This document shows positions 1-12,300 of a DNA stretch of 64,000 bases, one piece after another. Under the pieces are notes generated by a model. That model saw only the letters and a list, made by a program, of their open reading frames with translations, had not been told where the DNA came from and did no database searches. The DNA comes from Latrodectus hesperus (lineage: Eukaryota; Arthropoda; Arachnida; Araneae; Theridiidae). How positions within the stretch are numbered: position 1 is the first letter of the stretch; each line of letters starts with the position of its first letter. The translations under genes were made by a program, and so were the position numbers. Location: the NCBI GenBank assembly GCA_037975125.1, contig CM075852.1, forward strand, positions 17,276,599-17,340,598, given 5' to 3'.

Positions 1-575
1 TTTATTTGAAGAACTTCCTTCAGATCCAGAATCAGAAATCTTGGGAGATGATAGTGACAAAGAAGAAAATGTACCATTCACTGCCAATGATAATCTTCAG
101 GTGGAAAGTGATGAAGGATCAGAAGATGAAGACAATATCAATATAAATTTACCTGGTCCTTCCCGAGTAACCCAAATAAATTGGAATAGGAGACAGAAAG
201 TGAAAAAATCGGGTTTTTACAGCAACAAAATTATATAAATGCTTAATTTTTCATTTTTCCTACTCTTTACTTTGTAAAATATTGTAAAAAAAATAATATA
301 CTGCATTTTAAATACAAACTATCTAAGAAGTTTGCAATAATCGTCATTTATTGAAAGCGCGCATGAAACAAGGTAAGTTTTTTCCCCTACTAACTCAGTA
401 AGTTTCAAGTCCTAGACGCGCGCTGGTTGCGCCTTGCGACCACCACCCACAGATAAATGGGTGGATGTAGATTTTTTTTAAATTCATATATTATTTGTCT
501 GTGGGATCATAACATTTAATTTTTAGAGTTCTTTGGTTTAAAATTTTAAAAAAAAATATTGTGCGCGTCAAAGGG
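1..575 (+). mobile_element. piggyBac-type transposon, 3' portion with terminal repeat
   Basis: The right end is typical of piggyBac: bases 569-575 read CAAAGGG and are followed at once by TTAA (576-579), the target site these elements use. An open frame runs in from the window edge (codons from base 2) to a stop at 236-238. It encodes an acidic, Ser/Asp/Glu-rich peptide ending in a short basic tail, which resembles the acidic N-terminal region of piggyBac transposases. No DDD catalytic core or C-terminal Cys-rich domain follows, and the frame runs almost directly into the 3' non-coding end. The copy therefore looks internally deleted. A small perfect hairpin (CCACCCA / TGGGTGG, 443-464) lies in the 3' region. 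The left end is outside the window. Confidence 0.72.
2..238 (+). pseudogene. piggyBac transposase N-terminal fragment
   Basis: This is a partial reading frame, open from the window edge, of about 78 residues. It is very acidic (runs such as SDKEEN and DEGSEDED) and ends in a basic stretch. Acidic N-terminal tails of this kind precede the catalytic domain in piggyBac-family transposases, and its position 330 bp upstream of a piggyBac 3' end supports that reading. With no catalytic residues it cannot act as a transposase. A host acidic protein exon is the alternative, but a stop follows without any splice donor that I can see. Confidence 0.5.
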
Positions 576-675
576 TTAATTCCTAGATTTTAAGTAAATC
601 CTGATATTGTCATCTACATGGTTTGCTCTCTGGTTTTTGATTTAATATTTCATAGATTCAACTTCTGTTTCAGAT

Positions 676-790
676 TTAGATATATGTTGTGGTTCAGAAT
701 CCATTTATGCTGTAGATCGCAATTTAATTACCACTCATGTGCAAAAAGTTGTGTTGCGTACTAAATAAACTAAACCAACTTATGTTTAAG
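676..790 (+). repeat. Decayed SINE, 3' part (AAACC-tail family)
   Basis: The sequence aligns by eye with the 3' half of the intact SINE at 43494-43675: the blocks around GGTTCGGAATCCA, the CCGTAGATC segment, CGTGTGCAAAA and the final CAAAC-rich tail are recognisable in order. The tRNA-like head is missing, so this is an old 5'-truncated copy. Confidence 0.6.
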
Positions 791-846
791 TTTTATATTT
801 TTATTACATATGTTATAAAGAGTGTTATTTCCCCATCATATTATGC

Positions 847-1313
847 CAGGGGTGGCCAACCTGCAGCGGCTTTGAAGGATTATTTGTGGCTCTCTATAAA
901 TATGCCCGAATTCACTCTTTTGACTCTCAATGAATGTACTCAAGAGAAGATCAAACTCTACTATTAAAATATAAATCGAAGCCGATTACTGAATTTTGGG
1001 AATTTGTTCCAGAATCAAAGTATCCTGAATCATTTTATTCCTCTTTAAAATTCATCAAATACAAACACTGATCACTATAATTAACCAAACATCTCAAAGA
1101 ATTATCAAGAAAAGTAAAATGGGTCTAGTTTTTAATATTTAAATTCAATACACATATTGTGTACTTTTATTTGTGATTTCAATAAATATAATTTCTGTAA
1201 AAAAATTTTTAATACCTTTTTTGCATACCTTTCAATATGTATTTAATTGTGCTCTTGAAAAATCTCAAATTTTGTAAGTTGGCTCAAACTATCAAGGAGC
1301 TGGGCCACCCCTG
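847..1313. mobile_element. Non-autonomous hAT-type element (MITE), 467 bp
   Basis: The two ends are inverted copies of each other: CAGGGGTGGCCAA at 847 and, reversed, CAGGGGTGGCCCA ending at 1313. The CAGGGGTG-type terminus is characteristic of hAT elements. The flanking octamers (839-846 and 1314-1321) agree at 5 of 8 positions, which fits a decayed 8-bp target duplication. There is no transposase frame inside, so the copy would depend on a helper. Confidence 0.72.
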
Positions 1314-3145
1314 TACTATATTGTCATATATTTTAATATTTTTTTATATAACTGTGCGTAAAAAGGTCCCTTTTCAGTGTTATAACCCAGGGTAGATGGT
1401 TTTCTGAACAATGTCACTTGAAAATGTCCTGTTCTTTGTCTTTCTATTTCTTTATCTTCAAGGCAATTTGATATTTATTTTTGCAATCATCTAATCTGTT
1501 TTTTGCCTTTGTTTTAAAGGCTTCCAATTTATATTTCTTAAATTTTTTTTTAATCGTAGGTTGGATAACCACGATTAAAACCAAAAGTAACAAAATTTAA
1601 TGATGTTAATTTAAGTTTGTGATTGCTTCTGATATCTAAAAATTGCAAAATTTAACTTTTACTGTCATGTTATTATAGGCCTGATGACTATTTTATAAAT
1701 CATTTAATTTATTTCGTAAGCATTTTATTTTTAAATAAATATTTATATAAATAATAACATTGACTTCTTTTTGAATCCTTAAGTTGATTTCTTCAGTCAT
1801 ATTACTAACATAATTAAATAAAGCAAGTGAAATTTTAAACCTTTTCCAAGCTGAAATTAATTACTGTAAGCTCAGATGAAATATTTTAATATTTTGTTCA
1901 TCCTACAAATTTTGTTTTCTCCTTTTTAATGATGAGACAGAATTCTTTTGAATATTTAAATGTGTTCATTATAGTTTAGAATTTAATTTAAACCATAGGC
2001 TAATTAGTAAAATTAGCCCTTCATATATATATATAGTATTATGCAGCAGCAAATGAAATTTCTTTGCAGTTTATGTGGAGTTCTTTCATAATAGAAAGCC
2101 ATTTAATCAATTATTTTTTAATGGATATGTAAAATTTCTTATGAGTTAAATTTTAGGTTACAGAATTTTAATGTATTTACGATTATTTATGTTATAATTC
2201 CCAATGATTATATTCTTCAACTACTTGGCATAAAAGTATTTAAAATATAATTCTTTTCCATATGACTAAACATATAATCTACAGGATTTACAAATATATA
2301 TGTAGTGAAAGTTTTTAAATACTTAATTTTTATTATAATTAAAGAGTTGGAACATTCAGATTAAAAGGTAAAATTCAGAGATACATAATTAGAGATTCAA
2401 AAACTACTTTAGATTATAAGTCCTGATCTAATTAGCCTCCTGGGCAAAAGTTAATATTGATTAAAATCAATCATTTTTATTTTACTTCTATGTTGACTAA
2501 CAAATATGGAACAAGCATATTACACCTCTTTTAATGAATCATACCTTTTACAACTTCATGTACATATAAATGCTTAAAATGTGTTTGTGAAAACAGCTGC
2601 AAATAAGTACTTTAAATTTAGTTTACAAGAAAAATTGTTTTGACAATAAAAAAAAAATAACTGAAATGCTTGTATTTCAATTACATGTAACAAAAAACAG
2701 GGATAGAAAGCTTGTTTTTTTTTTGTTTCCAGTTAGTTACGTTTCCATTTTAAAACATTTGCAATTTATTTATGCATATTTATGTATTTCAACTTTAAAA
2801 AAAAAAAAAAACTATAAATTACTGTTATATATATTCAAAATACTTAAAACTTCATAAAGCAAAAAATTACAAAACTTAAAATTTGCTTTCTTTTTTTATA
2901 TATTACTTATCATTATAGTATTTTGTATGTTTTTATAAGCATTTATTTTCTAAATTGCATTTGAACTATTTCACTTATTTTTTTTTTCAATTTTATTTCT
3001 GACAGGATAAAATGGATGTTATATCTGAAATGTATTGAAGAAAACAGACTTTGCAGCATGAGAATTTTGATTATGTACTCAAACTTTATTGTTAGTTATT
3101 CTATGTTTATTTCTATTGTTTGTCGAGTTTCTTCTGCATTGTGAG
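1314..3145. other. AT-rich non-coding DNA
   Basis: I see only A/T homopolymers and short AT microsatellites here. A plausible splice acceptor (TTTCTGACAG, ending at 3005) precedes a very short frame that stops after eight codons, so a 5' untranslated exon of the downstream ankyrin gene could lie here, but I cannot prove it. Confidence 0.4.
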
Positions 3146-3384
3146 CATTGGAGGCCAGTGAAGAGGAAGGGGAGGAGGAAGGTGGCTGCTGTAGTCCTGG
3201 GCTGCTTCGCAGGATGGGCTCTATGATCAGCAGCTTCTTTCAGACTGGAGGACATCTGTTGTCATCTGGGACATCAGAGGCAACAAGGCATGCTGTGCTC
3301 TCTCTCCTCCACGATATGAGAGAAAAAGAGCTCTCACATATAGAGTGGTGCCACATAGAAACATATATTGCCAATATTCCAAAG
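3146..3384 (+). other. First recognised coding exon of the ASB-family gene
   Basis: The exon is flanked by an acceptor-like CATTGTGAG ending at 3145 and the donor AAG|GTACCG at 3384/3385. In the coding frame it begins with an acidic stretch (EEEGEEEGG) before two closely spaced Met codons (3214, 3223). An in-frame TGA at 3142-3144 blocks extension without splicing. Base composition is clearly richer in G/C than its surroundings, which supports coding use from about 3146. Confidence 0.65.
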
Positions 3385-6300
3385 GTACCGGTTTTTCTTT
3401 TCTTGTATTGTAATTTCAGTATTCTTTAGTTTTGGGAGGTTGTAAAACATTTGAAAAATCACAAAAATTGAACTTAGTTATTAACTTATAGTGGGATAAC
3501 ACTTTTCAGTAACCCTATAGGTTTAGTTTCTGTTATTTTTCACTTTGCATTATAGAACCCCATCAACCACTTGAAAACCCTACATGGAAAACCTTTCTTC
3601 ACTATTGAATGCATGTGTTTGAAATTTCTTTGTTTTATTTAGTGTTGATATTGGTGTTTGCTATATTTCTTTTTTATTTTAGTCATTAAAAGGTATACAG
3701 TAAATTTATTCCTAATGAGAGAGTTTTTATGAATAGGACTTTATATTTCTTCGCCCATTTTTTTATTTGCTTATCATAACAAATTTTGTCAATGGCCTTC
3801 CTAAATAGATAAGTACTATCATTTCCTTTCTTTAAGGTTATGTGTATTCTCAAAGTTTGAACTGAATAGTATGTTTTTAGAAAAATACTAGCTTAAATTC
3901 ATTGCTTGTAATAGTAATTTTCATGATCCACTTGCACTTTCATATTTGCAGATCTTCATAAATAAATGCTGTCAAATAATGAATGTATAATAATGAATGT
4001 CAAATAATAAATGTATATATAATATGAATCAAATAATGAATGTATAATATGTATAGTGGGTATTTGAGAAAATTCCATCAAACAAGAAAGTTGGTAGAAA
4101 TCATCAAAATGAACCCAAGTCATTTTATACCCTTGTTCATATTTAACAGTAATTAAAGCAGAAAATTGGGCTATCAGAATTGAGAATCTATCAGAGTTTG
4201 TAAAAATAATTGAAAAGTATTCTAAATTCATTATTTTAACAACAGTAATAAAAATTTTAATGAAAATCTATAAAGAATAATATTCAACAAACAATATTAT
4301 ACCCAATTTTTTTGTTGTTAACTCTTTGCATCAACAATAAATAAATCGGAGTGCAATCAATATTGGGACACTTCAACCAAATATTTTTTCGAATGAATAC
4401 TTGTTGCACCAGTATACTTCCTGTACCTTGGCCTCAGTTAGACTTTAATTAGTTTGATGGAAGCAACTGGTTATGAATCTTCATCATTTAGAAGCAGGGA
4501 CAAAGCAGGACATCCCTAATAATGCCACTCTCAAAAGTATCATTTCATTTGGGTTCAACTTAGCAACCCCTATCTATTTATACATGTTGCAACTTCTTTT
4601 AGTTAGTTCAACACATCATCAGTTAAGCCAGGATTCAAACTCACTACCTTCCAATAATGAGAACAATGCCATAACCAACTAGGCCACCACAATTTCAATG
4701 AATACTTGTCTCATAATTTTTAATGTTACAATAGGTGTAAGTGAACATTACAGAGATATTGGGATTTGGTTAACAACCCATATAAGAATAAGATGGCAGC
4801 ATTTTTAAATTGTTAATCCTAATGACATGTTACAATACATTAATCATATTAAAAATTCATTAATTTTATAAAGTATTTTTAAACAAAATTTGCAGGAAAT
4901 GTAATATTGGAAATTATGTGAAATCATTACAAAGAGTTTGAGTTCACTGTTACCATAATTAAAATAAGGAATTTCAGAACCAGTAAATAAATTTGTAATT
5001 AGATATCTGTTTAATAAAATCATTTTGATTTATTGGTTTTATATAGAATTCCATAAATTATTAAAGTATAAAATTATGTATTTCCAGATTTCATTTAACA
5101 ACTATATAACAAACACATTGTTTCATCAACCATTTTCAAAAAATATATATTTTTAAATAAGGTGATATAATGTCTTATTTAAAATAGGTTTTACATTTCT
5201 CACATTAGCAGAATTAATCTCTTAATTTCAAAGATTCCATTTCAACAACCAGTATTTAATGGACTCGGAATTTTGCAAACAAAATTTTTCAACATTAAAT
5301 TTAAAAGTGAAATTAAAATCATAAATCTTGTTAATCAGCTCTCATGGCTTGTTTACTTATAAAGTCAAATTCATGTCGAGTTTGTGATTTATTTGTTATG
5401 ATTTGCATATGCTTTTTGAAAACAATATTTAATGACTTAATTATTTTTAAATATGATACTGTAAAAATTAAAAAAAAGTTCTATCATGTTGCTGAATAAA
5501 AATAATTTGGATTATTTTATAAAATTCAAATTCAAACATCCACATGAATATTTAGCAATCTACTCTTGCTATTTGTCAAATGACAAATGAAGTTAAGTGT
5601 GAAGCACTGCCTAGCAATAATTTGACTCATTAAAATATTTCACCAATGTTAACCTCCATTTGGCAATTAATTGTTTTTGCCAACCTCTGACCATAATGTT
5701 TCTTTTTATTTGCTGCAATGGCATTATTTGTCTTACTTCAAGTGAAGTTTTATTCATAGTTTCTTCATTAGAACATTTTTAGGTGCTAGGATCATGTCTT
5801 TGAAAATATGCTATCAAATGCTATTCTATAGTTAGTAGGTTTTGATTTTGTGCATAATTGGTAGGACTCAAATTTTTATCATTTTATATATAAAAACAGA
5901 AGTAATTTTTTAAAACTGAATTCTTGCTTAAAGAAACAAACTGCTTATCAAAATAACAACCATTTATTTTTTATATGTTTTCTGTAGTTGGGCAATTTTC
6001 CTTGGTTGAGGAGATTTCACATGTAGCTATCAATGTTCAGAATTGGGGCTTCAATTTTCAGAAGAAATATATTTATTACATTTATTTACAACTTCACTTT
6101 AAGGTGGGGGCGGAAGGGCATTTTCTATACGAACAGCACATCCGTGGCTCAGACTGTGGGAATTTATTTCATCCTTTCCATATGGCTGAGAAGAGGAATT
6201 TCTTATTTTCATTATTAATTAAGTTAATCAAAAAGTTTCACTATAGCTTGAAAGGAAGATCTATAATATTGGCAAATGAGTTATGGAAATGGATCTCTCT

Positions 6301-9300
6301 GGATGTTAAAATAATAAATTTAAAGAATATGGCTGCACAATATGAACAATCTGAAGAATAATTTGTTCGAGAATTAATAAACATTATAATTTCTAATCAG
6401 GTCAAGAAAAAAACTGAAGCTGTTGATGAAGGAAGGCTGTATGCTTTAGAGAAAGAAAAATTCAAAATAGAAGAGGAGCAAAGGGTACATGAAATCAAAA
6501 TGTATGAGAGTTAGAACTAAAAGCAAAAGAAGAGAAACAGTATTTCTTTAGTATAAATATTTTTGATATCAGAATGTAAGACAATAAAATTAACTATTTC
6601 TTCTTAAAGTAATTTGTAAGTAAAATGCTTTGTACTAGAATATAAAAAGCAAAATCTGCTTTAATATTAAATATATATATATTCTTTAATAATGGTCGAC
6701 ATTGGAGGACTAATACTTCACCCGCAACAATGCTGGAAACTGTTACTCATTTGTCATTACCCAGTGAGCACCTGTGATACCACGTCACAGAGGGGAGTAG
6801 CCATTATCCATGGCATACCCCACAAACCCGTTTATAGGGTGGACCACATTCATACACATCTCAGAAAAAAGGGCAGAGAAAACGAGGGAAAGAAACATCA
6901 GTGCCAGAATCAGGATTCGAACTCGGCACCCTCAGCATTGGAGTCAAGAACATTAACTTCTCTGCCATTAGTCAGCTAATATTAAAAAATAAAATGCCAG
7001 TATTAAATTTATGCAGCATTATATTTGTACTCAATAATCTTCTAGTATTTAAAGTTAAAATGATAATTGTCAATGCAGTTTTACATGTTTTGTAACATAA
7101 AAAGATTTTTTTTTTTTGATAATTTTGAATTGAAAATATGCTGCAATAATATTGATGTAATTTTATAACCTTATATTAAATTCTACTAAAACTTATAGGT
7201 AAAATATATTACTTAAATTCTTTTTGAAAATACACTGCATTTAAATATGCTACTTTTAAGTATCAAATTGTCTTTTAGGATGTCACAGTATACAGAGTTC
7301 ATAATTATCTTAGATATAAATTTATTTTTGAAGTCATTGAAAAAATTGTTATAACCTCCTTTTTTCAAAAGTTTTAACAAAATGAAATTTTTTTTACAAT
7401 TTTTAATAGTTTTATTCCCTTAAAAAAATTTATTTCGTAGGAATGTTTTTTATAAAAAAAATTCTTTTAAATTTTAGTAACTTATTGAAAAATAGTTTAA
7501 ATAAACTCACAAAATACACCACATCCAAAATACTTTCTTATTTCATACAGGATGCTTATTGATTAATTTTTGGATTTATTAATGTTACATAAAGAAAACA
7601 AAATAAATGTTCTTTTAAATATTAAAAAAGTTTAAATTTATGAAGCTAAAAATTCCTACGTCAATTCAATTTTATCTTTAATTGTAGAAAACAAATGCAA
7701 TGATCCTCTGTTAATTTTAACTAAATTAATTATTTTCTTGTTAATTAAAAATGATTGGGGAACATTTTTACTTTTTATTAGTTTTGTACTATTCCATTAT
7801 ACCCTAACAATCTTAATAAATATCCTTAAAAAATAATATGTCTCTTGTGAAGAAGCAAAAAAATTATAGATAATTAATAAACATCATAATTCATTATTTT
7901 GTGGCTGCCATCTTTTTTTTAGTTGCTTTCAAAGCTCCTCATTGTAATGATTCTTTTTGACCTATCAAGTAACAAAGCAGATTCAATAACATATTTTCAA
8001 TGATGTGAATTCCCTTTAAAAAATATTTTTAAATCTGTATAATATGATTTTATCATCAAAGAAAATGTAAGGTTGCAATGTCATACATACAAGGAGGAAA
8101 TTGGAATCAAGTAGGACAATTCATTCAAGAATTCTAGTTTCCCCTTCACAACAACTATAATATGGTCGATGGAATTCAGATCCATCAAACTTTGTGAAAA
8201 AGAATTTCTGGTGTACAAACTGATGAAACAACTTCCTAAAACAACAAATTAAAAATCTGATGTAAATGCGATAAAAAATTAAAAAATTAGTCAAAAATAT
8301 GAAATTTGTTACTTATTTAAATAATTACTTTGAGGATTGTTTCTGTAAATTAATTGCTTAGGAGGGTTTTAGATTCTCAATTTCAAAAGATATTTTTATT
8401 AAATACTGTTTATTATATTATTGCTATTTTAACTAAATTTATTAATATTTTATTATTGTGTAATGTCGTAAAAAGTATCTTGTATATAAAATAAACCAAT
8501 TTTGAAAACTAGTTTTTTTAAAAAATATTTTATAAATTATTCTTTGCATAACTACATTTTATATCTAAAACTGAGTAAATATAAAGAAAACTATTATTAG
8601 GTATGAATTACTAGTAATCCTTATAGATAATTTGATTAAAAACCAATTATTTACTGTCAAATTTTAGGCCACTAATATTGTAAAAATATGAAACAGAAAT
8701 TTGGTTTCTATTAAAATATTGTAAATTTATCACTGTTTTTCTAAGTCTTGAATATGACTTTTTATGGTATTTAAGATTTTTTTGAATTAAATAATAATAC
8801 TGTTTGAAAGTTAATAATCAGTAAAAATAAAATGTTGTAAGAAAACCCATTAAATGTGTCTTAATTTGAAAAAGAAAATATTCTTTATTATATATTTGTT
8901 TTAAGATATTTTGACTCAAATTTACAAGGCTTTTCTAATTTGTTACATTATTCAAAGTATTTATAATATATTATAAAATATTACTTTAAAAAACTAAGCT
9001 TTTTAATCCCGTTTCTAGGGTGAAAATATTCTCTCTGTTCAAAGTGCTGATGGATACAATCTACTTCAGAGAGCAATTGGTTTTAATTGTGTTGAGCTTG
9101 TTAAATGGATTTTAAACAGAGGCTGTGATGTTAACAGAGGAGCTTGTAGTTTACCTTTACATATTGCTGCATTTCATGGTACTGAGGAGATTGTGGAATT
9201 GCTGTTGAAGCATGGAGCTAGAGTTGATCTTGAAGCAAGGATGTGCTTTCCTGGACCCCATAATCAAAACTGTGAGCTGAGATTTTATGTTGTGCCAGGA

Positions 9301-12300
9301 ATGGGCATGCAAGATCGTACACCTGACAGACTTCAATCAGCAGAGTATTATGCAATAGACGGAGATCAGTCGGAAATTCTTGAACTTCTCCTAGCACAAG
9401 GGGAAGATAATTGGCTACCATGGCAGCAAAAACGTCCCTTATTGCACCTTGCATGTGAGCGAGGTGCTTGGAATTGTGTTCGATATTTAGTTGCTGAACG
9501 ATCTGATGAAATAAATCAATGTTATGATGAATATTATCCTATTCACCAAGCTGCCATTCAAGATTTGAAGTTTCTTGGCCTACTTATTCAATGTGGAGCG
9601 GATGTACTAGTTCGCACTGCAACTCAACAAATGACAGTGCTTCATGTAGTTTTATTATCTGGCAGGAAGTCAGCTGAAGAAACTCTGAACACCATAAAAA
9701 TGCTTCTTGATCATGGTTGCCGAGAACTAATTAATGAACCAGATACTCTAGGAAATACTCCCCTTCATGCCCTAATTGTACGGTATGCTTTAGAAGAATC
9801 TCGTTATGGATATAGTCAAGAACCAAAGCCTTGGAATAAGTGGGACATGTTGCATATGGTAAGGTATCTACTGCAGAATGGGGCTAGCCCTAGTATAAAC
9901 CATGTGGGGAACAGTGCTTTGGCATGTGTTTTGCGTCATATCAGAGACTGGGAATTTCGTTATGAACTATTAGAAATGCTTCTTCAAAATGGGGGAAACC
10001 CAAACTCAGTGGGAAGAGATGGATCAGTGCCTCTTATGGTGTGCTTGGTGCCTCTGATAAATAAGGACCCTTTGCATTATCTTACTCATACTAAAAAGGT
10101 TTTCTATCTAAATTCTGTTCGCCTGCTTTGCAGGTATGGTGCTAATCCTAATTGTTCCTCTCGTAGTAATCTAACTCCCCTACATGTTCTTGTCTTCACT
10201 GCTAGTGAGTATATCAATCTCAGCAGAGAAGAAGAAAAGGAAAATGCTCTTTCTTTTATCAGACAACTCCTAGTCATTCTGTTACAACATGGGCTTGATC
10301 CAAATGTAAAATTTTCTCAAAGAACTCAGCATATACTATTGGCTTTGATGGATATGGTACAAAATGCTCGTGTCCCAAATGATCTGGACTATGTCTATGA
10401 TTTAACCCTAGTCCTACTTCAATATGGTGCAAATCCAAATACTAGTATTAGTAGTACAGAACCAATGATTTACCATTCTCAGAGTTCAGTTTATATCAAG
10501 AAACCTTCAAATTGGGTGAGTAGTAGATCTGTAGTAGCTTTTAAAATGTAGAAATGGATTATATATTTTATAAAATTATGAATTTATATAAATTTTAAAT
10601 TTATTCTATATTGCTTAAATGTATCACATTCCTATTTTCCTTTCTTTTTCTTGAGTATTTGGGACTATAATGAGAATTTATTTATTAAAATATATCTCCT
10701 TAATCATAAAAACATCACCTGGACTTTAATATTCAATGGAAGACAACTGTTCATAACTTTGCCTTTAATTTTTGTGAATTGTCTGTAATAATCATTAGTT
10801 TTTATATTATGCATTTTCTGCTTAATAATGCTTATTAAAGTTGCCAAATTTTGGTGAACTAGAAATTATGTGAACCATTTTAACTAATTTCTGATTTACA
10901 TTAAACTTTTGAATTTACTGTGTAAGCAAAATTCTCTCTTTTTGGTTGTGGTTGCTTTTACAAGTAGATAACATTTGCATTGTAGAAGTAATAGAATTGT
11001 AAAAATCAGTTCCCATCATAATAATTATATAAAAAAAATTTTCTTTGAAAATTAAACTTTTTAAAAATGACCAATTCTTTTTTATGTTAGCACTTTTTTC
11101 TTTTATATTAAGAAGAAACATCAGCCATTACCTAAATGTTATTTCTAAATTAGATTTAATAAAATGCATGTTGACTTTGGTTTTATTTTATTATTTCAAA
11201 AATGAATTTTCATAATATTCCGTCTTAAATGTACTGACATTAAAATTAAGTCATGTGTGCAAGATACTTTCAGTTCATTCTACATTATAGTTATAATTTT
11301 CCTCCTTAATTATAGATTTGGGAGGAAAATTATGATTTATATATTTGCGTGTTGGTAATTTTATTTATAGACTTGTATTTTTGACTAAAATATCATTCAT
11401 TTTTACATTTGTATGTAAATATATAAATATTATCCATTTAAAGTTTTCGTTAGTTTGTTGAACTTTGTTAAGATGTTCATTGAGCATCTAGCTAACTGTA
11501 TAACAAATTCTGTATAGGCATCTAATTTCACCAAAATCATCATATTTTAAATTTTCTTTTAAAGGACTTGCAATAACTACTACCGTTAAAATCTTATGAC
11601 TGAGCATCTTTCATAACAAAAGCGTGAAAGGAAAATGCTGCAATTTTATGAAATAAACAATTACTATGCATAAATATGCATACGTAACATAAGACTTATT
11701 TTATTTCTATAAAGATCAGCTATTTTATTTTAATCTATACTGTTTTACCAATTGAATCAAATTTTCATAAAATTATTTGGATACAAGAAAAGTTAAAAAT
11801 TTCTGACAGGATTGATTTGTTAGTCAGTTGATGAATTCGTTTCTGATATTTATAAGTTCAAACTTAAAATAATAATTTAAATAAATGCTGGTTTCAATTT
11901 TTTATTCTTAAATAATATTTGTTTTTTTAGCTATAAGTAGATATATATTTTCCCATTTTAACTATCATTAATAGTTTTTCAGAAAATAATTCTATTTTAA
12001 CTATTTAATTACTTTTCCAGTACCTTTATTCAAAATATTTTACAATAAGTTTGAAAATTGTATTTGCAGTACTTAGTTAAATTAGTTATTTCTTAATGCA
12101 TCAATGTAATAAAATGGAAAAAAGTTCATAAAATAAAAAAAAACATAAAATGTATCGATCAAAAAAAAAAAAAAAAAAGAGAGAGAGAGTGAGAGAAGAA
12201 AGAAAAGATGGAAACCTTTTATTTTCTACTTTTTTGAAGGATCTAGATTATAAATTCTGCGGCATTCCAATCAATTTTTATTCTAATTTACAGTTGTGAA

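Larger units (their letters stand above)
3385..9018 (+). other. Intron 1 of the ASB-family gene (5.6 kb)
   Basis: AT-rich intronic DNA containing two SINEs in reverse orientation (4460-4690 and 6688-6985) and a decayed frame with a coiled-coil tail (5975-6540). The remainder shows only A/T runs. Nothing else in it looks like an exon. Confidence 0.7.

Noticed and set aside
737..967. 76-codon reading frame
   Set aside because: It runs across a decayed SINE tail and into a hAT MITE end, with no protein-like composition.
9218..9454. - strand frame inside the ankyrin exon
   Set aside because: It is antisense to the well-supported ankyrin coding sequence.
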